From Strigamia acuminata (Eukaryota; Arthropoda; Chilopoda; Geophilomorpha; Linotaeniidae), in the NCBI GenBank assembly GCA_949358305.1, contig OX442314.1:42914581-42974580 (forward strand): a stretch of 60,000 bases of DNA, given 5' to 3'. Positions 46,694-55,226 of this stretch are shown one piece after another; the first letter of the stretch is position 1; each line of letters opens with the position of its first letter. The notes beneath the pieces are model-generated. The model did no database searches, was not told the DNA's origin, and worked only from the letters and a program-made list of their open reading frames with translations. The position numbers were made by a program, and so were the translations under genes.

Positions 46694-48856
46694 GCGTGTT
46701 AAACGGTACAACGGCTCAAGTAAGGTGGACAGGCTCGGAATAAAACGACCATAATAGTTAACCAGCCCGAGGAAAGACTTCAACGACAAAACGTCGGTCG
46801 GGCGGTTAGCGTCACGCAAAGGAGCAAGCTTTGAATCAATTGGCAAAATGCCATTCTTCGAAATATTAAACCCAAGGAATTGTACAACCTGCTGGAGAAA
46901 ACGACACTTCCTACGATTCAGGGTCAAACCGGCTTTCAGGAACGTATGCAGAAACTTGTCCAAGTTTTTTAAATGAACTGCATTAGTTGCGCCAGTCAGC
47001 GCCGAATCGTCAATAAAAGGTTGCGTGCTTTTGATCTTGGCCGTGAGAATGTCCATCTCCCTCTGGAAAATAGCTGGAGCGGACGAGATTCCATAAAACA
47101 GCCGGTTGACCCTGAAAAGACCTAAGTGAGTGTTAATTGTGCAACATAATTGGGATTCAGGATCTAATTCGATTTGGTTGTATGCCGAGGTCATGTCGAG
47201 AATGGAATAAGTTTCTCCCCCGGATAACTTAGTGGTGATGTCGGCAAACAGCGGAAGCGGATAGGAGTTTGGGAGAATCGCCTTGTTGATTGTCCTGTTG
47301 TAACAACCAGCTAACTTTATCGTTCCGTCCGACTTCTTGACGTGCATCACTGGAGTCGCCCAGCGCGATGACGCGACCGGTGTAATTATGCCGAGCGACT
47401 GGAGTCTCTCCAATTCGGCCTCGACAAGCGACTTCATTGCGATGGGGACTGGATACGCTTTCAAGAAGATAGGCTGCACGGCAGGATCGATGTCGATGTG
47501 GGCCTGCGAGGTGTTTAAACAGCCAATTTCGTCTCGAAACACTTTCTCGTGTCTTGTCAGCACAGCGTCCAGTTCCTTCTGCGTGGCGGCATCGAGGACA
47601 GCGGCTCCGGGAGCGATCGTGTCCACTTTATTTATCGTTGCGCCGACGGCTTCTGCGGTTTTTGACAGCAAACCAAACATGGCGAGCCAACCTCGTCCCA
47701 ACAGCGGTACAGGACCATCCCGTGCGATGCAGAGTGGCAGGAGGAAATTACGCTTCTTGTAGGCGACTGGAACTTCAATGATGCCCTCCATCAAAATCTT
47801 GTGTCCAGTGTATGTTGTCATGCCGCACGGAATGGTCTGTAATGGGAAACGAGAGAAATATTGTAAGTAAGTGTCCAAATTAATTATAGTTGCACTTGCA
47901 CCCGTGTCCAACTCCATTTCCAAGTCTACACCGTCGATACGCACGGTGACGAAGACTGGCTGCACTCGTGGCAAATGGACAGAATTTACCACCTGAGTTT
48001 GATGAGTTTGGACGCGATAAAACGTCAAATCTTCCACAACACCAACTGAATGGGTCGGAGCGTGGTTCTGCGTCGGGGCACGGCAAACTGGACGAATATG
48101 GCCCGTCTTGCCACAACCATGGCATTTTGCATCCTTGAAGCGACACGAATCTCGAGAGTGGTTGTTTTTGCCACACGCCGAACACGCATGCACATTTCCT
48201 TTCTTGTTGGATGGCTGCTGCTGGTTGGGGAACACATTGGTGCCTTTCGTGTGTTGTTTTCCACCTCTTCTCCTCCCATCGTAACGTGGTTTCGATTCGT
48301 TCGTCTTGTGGACCGATACGGCGGACGCTGGTTTGGCTGCAATTTCAGAAAACTCTTTACAATTAACTTCAGCTGATGCTGCGAACTCAACGGCTGCATC
48401 GAAGGTCAGATTCTCTTTTAACGTCAGCGCCTGCTGAATTTGCTCGTTTTTCAAGCCGCAAAGAAAGCGATTACGCAATTCATCAGACTTGTTGGCGAAT
48501 TTGCAATTTTGCGCCAATTCTTGAAGAGCTATTGCATATTCCAGCACCGTTTCTCCTTGAGCTCGATCGCGGTGATGAAAACGTCGAATCTCGGCGAGCA
48601 CGAGCGGCTTCGGGCGCGACGTCTTTTGCATCAAAGCAACCAATTCTGCATACTTTAACTCAGCTGGCTTTTTCGGTTCAGCGAGTGCGACCATCTGCTT
48701 GAAGGTGGGCATACCGACATAGGCTAAAAGCGTATGCACCTGCTCTTCATCGTCGACGATTTTGTTGCATTTGAAAATGCTGGTCATTCTCAAGCAATAC
48801 AATTCCCAGTCGTCCGCCGGGTCATATTCTTTTGGCGAGCCCTTGAGCGACAACAT
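46694..48856 (-). CDS. Gypsy polyprotein, 5' part: Gag, zinc knuckles, protease, reverse transcriptase
   Basis: 721 codons from ATG 48856 (an in-frame GTG at 48874 is less likely) to the insertion point. Gag region about 1-220, then two CCHC knuckles (CSACGKNNHSRDSC and CHGCGKTGHIRPVC, about 224-258). An aspartic protease has ELDTGASATI (about 315). The reverse transcriptase starts with VMHVKKSDGTIKLAG; motif A ILDMTSAYNQ (about 555) keeps its Asp, and motif C is FIDDSALTG (about 615), with both Asp but Phe in place of the usual Tyr. The RT thumb runs to the insertion. The polyprotein is single-frame, without a gag-pol frameshift. The frame past 46694 (to 46616) belongs to the insert. Confidence 0.9.
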
Positions 48857-49110
48857 TTTGATTACAAAAGTCACTCAAAAACGAGCACGAACACAGAAAA
48901 CTCGGGGACTAGCAACTAGGCCTAACGTGACGACGCGTGGTCAGCGACGGTCCGAAAAGTCAGCAAAAGTTTATAAAAGTTCGAAAAGTTCACAATTTTT
49001 CATTTGATACCGTGGATTGATTCGGATTAGTCCGTCCTTGTCGCCAATATTGTATTTGTAGTTATCACAAACAACCAATTACTTGACGAGATATTCGGTG
49101 ACATTATTGC
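48857..49110. other. Gypsy 5' untranslated flank; no LTR recognised
   Basis: The minus strand contains TTGGCGACAAGGACGG (49047-49032), which resembles the region where tRNA primes reverse transcription in Gypsy elements, just 5' of TACAA at 49055-49051. No repeat of the putative 3' LTR is found beyond it, so the 5' LTR seems lost or too diverged. Confidence 0.4.
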
Positions 49111-49690
49111 CAAAGCCGAAGATGTGGGAAGGAGAGAAGAAGAGGTATGTCATTTCGAATAGAACAGAAGAGACTGCTGCTGAGTTGAAATGTGCGTGAA
49201 TAATTGCAGGTGAATAATTATCTATTTGCAGCGGCGAGAGACAACGATTTGGAAGTAATACCGTAGTTCACAATTATGTCGATGCGACGGGCAAACTTGG
49301 GCGTTTCTCCAAGAACGGCTATTCTAGTCAATTCAAAGGAATGGCAGAAGCGCGGGAGTAAATTACATTCAAATGTCCCTTAATGCTGATTGGTCGATAC
49401 TTAACGATTCAGAAGATTAAGCTGTGCTCTGCTTGTGGGAGTGAAGTTCTAGCCATTTGCACTATGACGATTAATGGATATCTGTTGCAATCGCAACAAC
49501 GTCGAACATATACCAACTGCATGCAACTGGAATGGCTTATTATCCGACCTGTTATAATCTTAAAATGTCATATTTTTTGCATTCTGAAGCTTAGAAACCG
49601 TCACTCTTGTGACCAGTCGAACCGTTGGGTCTTCTTAAGTGGTTGTGCCGGTTACCTGAAGTTTATAAGAATTTTAAATGAATAATGTAA
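49111..49690 (+). pseudogene. F-type-lectin-like gene, degraded copy 1
   Basis: Homologous to the copy at 50144-51596. A piece of exon 1 (GATGTGGGAAGGAGAGAAG) with donor GTATGT is joined directly to downstream intron sequence (TGAGTTGAAATGTG), so the membrane exon and first half of the lectin domain are deleted. The last exon starts at 49232 after TATTTGCAG. It reads ARDNDLEV, then a stop, then in a shifted frame DATGKLGRFSKNG, another stop, then ITFKCPLMLIGRYLTIQKIK and C..ICTMTINGY. Relative to copy 2 it lacks about 40 bp holding the stop codon, so the frame runs into former 3' UTR to 49685. Frameshift, stop and deletions make it a pseudogene. Confidence 0.75.
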
Positions 49691-50675
49691 GGGACGTTTA
49701 GCTTAAAACTTAGGCCTAAAACTTACTTACTTCGCGTGAATGTATCGCGCAGGGTCTCTCCTGATGATGGTTGGCTCTTAGCAGCAGCAACTTCAGTCAT
49801 TTATTTCACCACATTCGGCTTGAACACGAGTCATGGGATTCTGAAAACATTACAATCTATTTTTCCATCACATCTTCATACGAAACGATCCTCGTCGTAG
49901 TACTCACTTTTAGCCTTTTTTTTAGTTCCCGGTACATGTCAGTATTTCGTAACGTTAAGTCACTTAAGTGTTTCAATAAGTGAGATTGCTAAACATTTCT
50001 AACGGAAAGTTATTTACGTTTTAAATGAATATTTTGGAGAGGTGATCGAACATTTTAACCACCGTTGGATGAGAACTAGTTTCGTCACACTGGCGCCTCG
50101 TGCTAGTTTGTGACGTCACGTCGTAACACAACGAAGCTCCCGCATGTCGATTGTTACGACCGAACACAGCAAGTCGCAAATGTGGGACGAAGAGGAGAAG
50201 AAGTATGGGTATGTAATTTCGAACCGAATAGAGATACGACATTTACTTCATTTAATTAATTTGTTATGTGACAGTAAGAAACAAATCATCTGTCTAGCGG
50301 CGTGTCTGTTGTGTTGCTGTTGTTCCGCAATACTCCTGGGTGCAGTCATCGGATTCGTGGCTGGTGGAGTAGAGCGGCTGGTAGACAACTACCGTTTGCA
50401 CCTGAAGGAATATTAGGCGGTGAGTCCGATAAAAATCGCCCTCGAATACTTTGCACTGAACCGACTCTTAATTCTGATTGCAGGACCGCTAAAGTTTTGT
50501 CCCGAGGACAAAACGAAAGCTACGAATGTTCCTCCAGTCGGCAATCTGGATTTTTCGGAGGCAGAAGTGACACAGTACCGACTATGGATCGGTTGAGGAC
50601 AAAGAATCCTTTTCGGTTGGGTTCGCGTTAGATGAGAGTGACTTTAGTTGCAGCCACACTTCCGAAAAAGGCGAG

Positions 50676-50815
50676 CCGCTGGACGTGACACCGTGGTGGC
50701 GAGTTGATATGGCTGTTCCCCATGTGCGGCATCTCGACGACGATTAGTTGTTAAGTTTATTCATCACATGCGGAACAGCCATATCAACTCGCCACCACGG
50801 TGTCACGTCCAGCGG
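50676..50815. repeat. Perfect 44-bp inverted repeat within the lectin exon
   Basis: 50676-50719 (CCGCTGGACGTGACACCGTG onward) is the exact reverse complement of 50772-50815. The match continues imperfectly for several bases toward the 52-bp centre. The left arm encodes the WWRVDM part of the lectin domain; the right arm merges into the coding segment VTSSGVYVG. A stop lies in the centre. Confidence 0.95.
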
Positions 50816-50878
50816 GGTTTATGTGGGCAGAAGTAACCACGGTGAGTTGAAATGTGAATATGCTCTGGTAGACCTTAA

Positions 50879-51236
50879 GAGTGGCCTTTCTCCCATTGGC
50901 TGAGCCGTTTTACTGGTGTACTGATACAAAATAATAGACCGAAACACCAGAGTTGCATTAGATGTCCAGACATTGCAATCGATCACTTATTGCTAGGAAA
51001 TTGTTTGCTTTCCCGAACAAGCAATCAATAAACTACCTAAAACATTACTTTATGAATTAAAAAAAAAATATTTTATTTTATAATAAAATATTTTTTTACA
51101 TACAAATAAAATTTCATCATTTTAATCATTAGAATAATCAAAAAAATTAAGAAAAAAAGAAAACTACTTTTCTGGTGGTGTGACACAGTCTACAGTTAGT
51201 AGTAGTGAGGCTGGGCCAATGGGAGAAAGACCACTG
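50879..51236. mobile_element. ~358-bp MITE in the last intron of lectin copy 2
   Basis: The left end AGTGGCCTTTCTCCCATTGG and the right end (reverse complement) AGTGGTCTTTCTCCCATTGG form imperfect inverted repeats of about 28 bp. TA is found at or next to both outer edges. The centre has an AT-rich inverted repeat (AAATATTTTATTTTA near 51064-51100). It lies entirely in the intron 50842-51279. CAGTGG-type ends with TA flanks suggest a Tc1/mariner MITE (inference). Confidence 0.7.
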
Positions 51237-51828
51237 TAATGGTCTGCCTGAGTATAACGGAATAATTTTGTATTTGCAGCGGCGAGAGACAATGGTTTGG
51301 AAGTAAAAGTTGGCAATAACGTGGATGGGACGGGCTTACTTGGGCGTTTCTACAGGAACGGCTTGTGTGACGACGAGTTTAAAGGCGGTCGAGAAGAAGG
51401 GGAAATACTTACATTCAAATGTCCCCCGATGCTGTTAGGTCGATACTTAACAGTTCAGAAGATTAAGCTTTGCAAATCGTGGAATAATGTCGTTCAAACT
51501 ATTTGCACTTTGACCATTCATGGATACGTGGCGCCAGCGCAACCGCAACAAAGACGGAAGAAAAGTTTCGAGCCTTTTACTACCAATGTTAATTAGTAAA
51601 TATACCAACTCTGCATGCAACTGGGATGGTTGATTTTCTGACCTGTTATAATGTTATATTTTATTATAAAGCATTTATGACTGAAAAAAATTAAACATAA
51701 AAAAAAATTGTTGTATAGCATTTTTGCAATTTTTTTGCTAAAAAAATCAGGTTTTGTAAATGATTGCGTTGAAAAATTGAGTCTAGTCTGTGTACAAAGT
51801 ACTGAAAAAATGCATAAATAACTTTCTT

Positions 51829-52128
51829 ATGGCCAATGAAAGAAACACAGCTGGTTGGACGATTTTCTGCTGTGTGCTTCTCTGCATTATTTTCATGACG
51901 TCACTGGAGCATCTGGGTACCGACCGATATGATTTCGATATCATTCCATTCCCCCATAAGTTACATTCCTACATCGTTATGTCTTTTGGTGACAACCAAA
52001 TTCAGTCTCTGTGCCTAATAATTCAAAATTTGTTACGTCATTCCAGATTTTCATATTTAAAATCAAACTTGTGGCAATATAAAACAAGTCCGAGACAGTT
52101 GGACAGTAAAACACAAAATATGTTGTAA
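51829..52128 (+). CDS. Hypothetical short ORF
   Basis: ATG 51829 opens 99 codons: MANERNTAGWTIFCCVLLCI then IFMTSLEHLG. The hydrophobic stretch FCCVLLCIIF could be a signal or anchor. No domain, homologous copy or splice evidence is seen, and it lies convergent to the BTB gene. It may be chance. Confidence 0.2.
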   Translation: MANERNTAGWTIFCCVLLCIIFMTSLEHLGTDRYDFDIIPFPHKLHSYIVMSFGDNQIQSLCLIIQNLLRHSRFSYLKSNLWQYKTSPRQLDSKTQNML

Positions 52129-52193
52129 AAATTCAAAACACAATGGGCGCTGCAGTGAAGCACGTTGATTTTTTAATAATACCGTAAATCCTC

Positions 52194-53684
52194 TCATTCT
52201 ACACTTATGTCAAATAAGATGCAACCAAAATGCCTGGGTAATTGATATGATGAAACAATCGTCATAGTCCTTAAAGAATGTACTCTGCACTCATTACGTA
52301 TCCTTTCAAATAATAAACAGTCGCTGCCGTAAGATGCGTACATAATCACTTTTCCCACAATGCCCGGCGCTGAAACAACACTCCAACTATCACGCACGAT
52401 GTCGTAAACCAACAAACAACTCGGTTCTTTCTGCACAAAAATCAACTTCCCCCCACAACTCTCGTTAAGATTCTTAGATCTCACGTTCTTCCAATCACCG
52501 GGCAACATCTCCTTCATCGCCCACGTCATTGTTTTAGTATCGACTACTTTAATGCGCCGTTCGTCGACATCGAAGACAAACTTGCCATCACCGGTGGCAA
52601 AAAGCATCGACTGTACGTCGTGCACGTAATGCTCAGCAAATTCGACTACAATCCACCTCATTCGAGTGAAATTAAAGCAGGCGTAGTGAGAATGCGTCGT
52701 CGGATGCGTCTTGATGTAGACGTGTGTACGATTCGCAGCTTCTACCCTGAAGTCATCCGATAATGATGACAATTGACTTTCCATTACCGTTCTTTGGGTG
52801 ATAGACCGGCGTGTCGCCATGTGGACAGCGTGTAATTTATTATTCGTGAATTTAAAATAAAACACGTCTTCGCTCGTCGAAACTGCTGGAAAACCGCGTG
52901 AATCGTAAAATCGGCGAAATGGCAAACTCGTCCATTCTTCGTCGCTCAATGTTTTAACCGAATATTTGCACTGCAAGTTTTTAACAGCGAAAGCGTGAAT
53001 CTTAATTCTCGGCTCCACTTCACTTTTCCACCACGAAGCCATCTCTTTGTTCAACGCGTCGTGGATTTCCGGTGATTCGAGCACATGTTTAGACGATATA
53101 AGATCCCGAAGAATCTCGTCCGACAACTTAGCAAAATTGTAAATTCCACGGGCTATGAGAGAGCGCAACAGCGCTATTGTGTCGTCGGGAGGAAGATCAA
53201 AAATTCGTTTCAGCTGTTCCGAAACGAACATTTCGACGTTTTCCACCGTTTCACCGTCGGCGGTCATTTCGGCTAATTGCCACACGGTTGAATAGTTGTC
53301 TAGAGTGATCGATTTGCTATACGGGATCCAGTATTTGTCGAATAGGCTTTTCAATTGCATTTTATCAGCGGCAATAAGTATTTCACGCGTTAGACTGTCG
53401 GTGATTTCACTTATGTCTTGATTGTATATGAATTTAATTACGATGTTTATCACTTGAGCGGTTGTGTCCGGGATGTGGACCACGTTGGTCACGTTTTCCG
53501 TGACGTTGTGACTGAACATGGCGCGGAAATAATCACTCGCGCCCTTCAGAATGTTCTTGTGTGCCAGCACACGTCCATCCGGGCATTCTAACGTGACCTT
53601 TCCCGGTTTCCCATCGTCTCGCGAATTGTAGAGGTTGTTCGAAAGTAATCGTAATTGATTTTCCATTGTCTGATTAATTGCCAT
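52194..53684 (-). CDS. BTB-BACK protein with divergent C-terminal propeller-like region
   Basis: 496 residues from ATG 53684 in one uninterrupted exon. The BTB/POZ domain is about 27-120: VTLECPDGRVLAHKNILKGA, SDYFRAMFSHNVTE, VIKFIYNQDI and REILIAADKMQLKSL are characteristic. A BACK-like helical region (YSTVWQLAEM, IYNFAKLSDEILRDLISS) covers about 130-230. The C-terminal half (240-496) has Trp/Tyr-rich beta repeats such as NFTRMRWIVVEF, DTKTMTWAMKEM and YDIVRDSWSVVS that resemble Kelch blades without the usual Gly-Gly pair. BTB-BACK-Kelch proteins usually act as Cullin-3 ubiquitin-ligase adaptors (family knowledge). The C-terminal partner cannot be told. It may be an expanded-family member or an intronless retrocopy; the frame is intact. 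Confidence 0.9.
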   Translation of the reverse strand: MAINQTMENQLRLLSNNLYNSRDDGKPGKVTLECPDGRVLAHKNILKGASDYFRAMFSHNVTENVTNVVHIPDTTAQVINIVIKFIYNQDISEITDSLTREILIAADKMQLKSLFDKYWIPYSKSITLDNYSTVWQLAEMTADGETVENVEMFVSEQLKRIFDLPPDDTIALLRSLIARGIYNFAKLSDEILRDLISSKHVLESPEIHDALNKEMASWWKSEVEPRIKIHAFAVKNLQCKYSVKTLSDEEWTSLPFRRFYDSRGFPAVSTSEDVFYFKFTNNKLHAVHMATRRSITQRTVMESQLSSLSDDFRVEAANRTHVYIKTHPTTHSHYACFNFTRMRWIVVEFAEHYVHDVQSMLFATGDGKFVFDVDERRIKVVDTKTMTWAMKEMLPGDWKNVRSKNLNESCGGKLIFVQKEPSCLLVYDIVRDSWSVVSAPGIVGKVIMYASYGSDCLLFERIRNECRVHSLRTMTIVSSYQLPRHFGCILFDISVE

Positions 53685-54103
53685 TGTAGTTACTGAAATA
53701 GTTTAATATTTCCGTTTTGGTTATCGAGAAATTAGTGATGTTATAGAATAAACTCGTCCCATATATATCTGAAATATCAGCTACGTCGCCAATTCGTGCA
53801 AGAGAACGTATGACAAACGTTTGCTTTATTGGGTTGAACGAGCATTGTTTCTTCAAAAGTGACTTTTTTTTTCTGCTTGAAAAATTAAGAACCGAAAGTA
53901 AATATTTTTATTATCACAATTTGTGTTGCGCCTTATGAACTGTCGTAATAATAATTCTTTACTGTATTAAAATTGCTTTCTATTTTTAAATCGTACGAAC
54001 ACAGGTTTAAAAGCACGAAGAATCATACCAGAAAAGAAAGTTTTTTTAATACACATTAAACAAATCATAAAAAAACTTGTTACACCAAATCGAATAAAAA
54101 TCT

Positions 54104-54738
54104 CTATTTAGTCGCAGCAGTAATAATTTTAAAAAAATCTAGTTTGATAAAAAGTGTATCGTCTGTTAAATATAACGGCTTAAGCTTATCTAACGGCATA
54201 CACTTTGCTTTTCCCCAGCCTGCATTTACTGCACTGATCGGTTTGTGAAAACCTTCACCTTTCGTTAAATCTGATGGCACTGGCACACTATGATGATTCT
54301 TATGTATCGACTGATCCAACACACTAATTTGCGCAGAGTACTCAATAGGCCACGTGAGAATTTCATCGTTCGGGCCTTTCATCACTTGAATATAAACCGA
54401 TAAATGAGTTCCCTTTCCGGGACCGTCACCGTTCGGATTGAGTTGTAGTCGCAGTTTATATCCGTACTGCTGATTGTAAAATGGATCGCTGTACACATAA
54501 GGATCCTCGTGAAATCTCGTTTGATCTTGAAGTTTTGTAAAGTGGTCCACTTTCCAGATGTACGGCGATACGGAAAGATCCGACGACAGTTCGTTCCTCA
54601 GCTTGTCTGGACGAATAAATAGGATAAAAGGACAAATGAAATGCACTTTTTTAGTGTTTTTTATTCTTGATTATACCGCAATTCTGGTTCAATTCTTTGA
54701 AATGCAAGGTGAATACTTGCGGATAGTTCATTAATTTC
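54104..54738 (-). CDS. TRAF/MATH-domain gene, last two exons
   Basis: The last exon (54606-54104) follows a 3' splice site TTCGTCCAG and encodes DKLRNELSSDLS, then a MATH domain (SPYIWKVDHFTKL, DPFYNQQYGYKLRLQLNPNG, GTHLSVYIQVMKGPND, LTWPIEYSAQISVLDQ, GWGKAKCMPLDKL, DTLFIKLDFF), ending at TAG 54104. A 70-bp intron (54676-54607, GTATAA..CAG) separates it from a 62-nt exon (54738-54677) that in matching phase adds a probable coiled-coil segment (FTLHFKELNQNC). This is the C-terminal architecture of TRAF adaptors, which bind receptor tails as trimers (family knowledge). RING and zinc-finger exons are not in the window: a BEL LTR begins 62 bp upstream. Confidence 0.8.
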
Positions 54739-54799
54739 CTGGTTAACAATACTAAATTTCAAATTAATGTATGAAAATGAGAAATAAAGAAGCACGACT

Positions 54800-55226
54800 T
54801 GTTGGTTCAAAAACTTCTTCAAGACTAAACTTTATTCTTTTCAGAACAGTGGTAATTAAAATACAAAGAAACAAATGACAAATATTTCTGTGCTACAAGT
54901 AAAGCACACAGAGAAAAGATGATGCGCTCCAAAAGGGGAGCGCAAGATAATTGCTAACACCTTGCAAAGGTGAGTGAATTCTCAGAAAAGCAAGGGAAAA
55001 GGTTCAAGTTAAAAAGTAACAACTTCAAATTAAATTAAATACAACTTTGAAGGAATTTAAATAAAATACAATAAAAATAATAGTTTGTCAAAATTAAATC
55101 AACAACACATCAAATCAAATAACAATTAATGAATAATTAAAATCAGCAATAAATCAAAATTTCACATTATTATAAAAAACAATTAAAATTTACTAATTAA
55201 TATGTAAAACCGTGTCGGTTTTCACA
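54800..55226 (-). mobile_element. 3' LTR of the BEL/Pao element
   Basis: On the minus strand it starts TGTGAAAACCGACACGG at 55226, overlapping the pol stop codon, and ends TTTTTGAACCAACA at 54800. It carries AATAAAG (polyadenylation-like) about 30 bp before the end. TG..CA borders are present. The 5' LTR is outside the window, so identity and target duplication cannot be checked. Confidence 0.65.

Larger units (their letters stand above)
50144..51596 (+). pseudogene. Membrane-anchored F-type-lectin-like gene, copy 2 (damaged)
   Basis: Exon 1 is 50144-50208 (MSIVTTEHSKSQMWDEEEKK). A 66-bp GT..AG intron leads to exon 2 (50275-50419), which encodes a Cys-rich transmembrane helix CLLCCCCSAILLGAVIGF but meets a TAG at 50414, 3 bp before donor GTGAGT. 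Exon 3 (50484-50841) encodes FCPEDKTKATNVPPVGNLDF, a frameshift near 50572, then STDYGSVEDKESFS, DFSCSHTSEK and PWWRVDMAV, hallmarks of the fucolectin (FTP) domain. A stop follows in an inverted duplication, then VTSSGVYVGRSNH. The last exon, 51280-51596, gives ARDNGLEVKVGNNVDGTG through FKCPPMLLGRYLTVQKIK and CTLTIHGY. FTP domains bind fucosylated glycans (family knowledge). It is either a recent pseudogene or affected by assembly errors. Confidence 0.7.

Noticed and set aside
47337-48702. Plus-strand frames opposite the Gypsy gag-pol
   Set aside because: Antisense shadows of a well-supported polyprotein.
53674-53856. 60-codon frame upstream of the BTB gene
   Set aside because: Lies in the probable 5' untranslated region, overlaps the BTB start and has no features.
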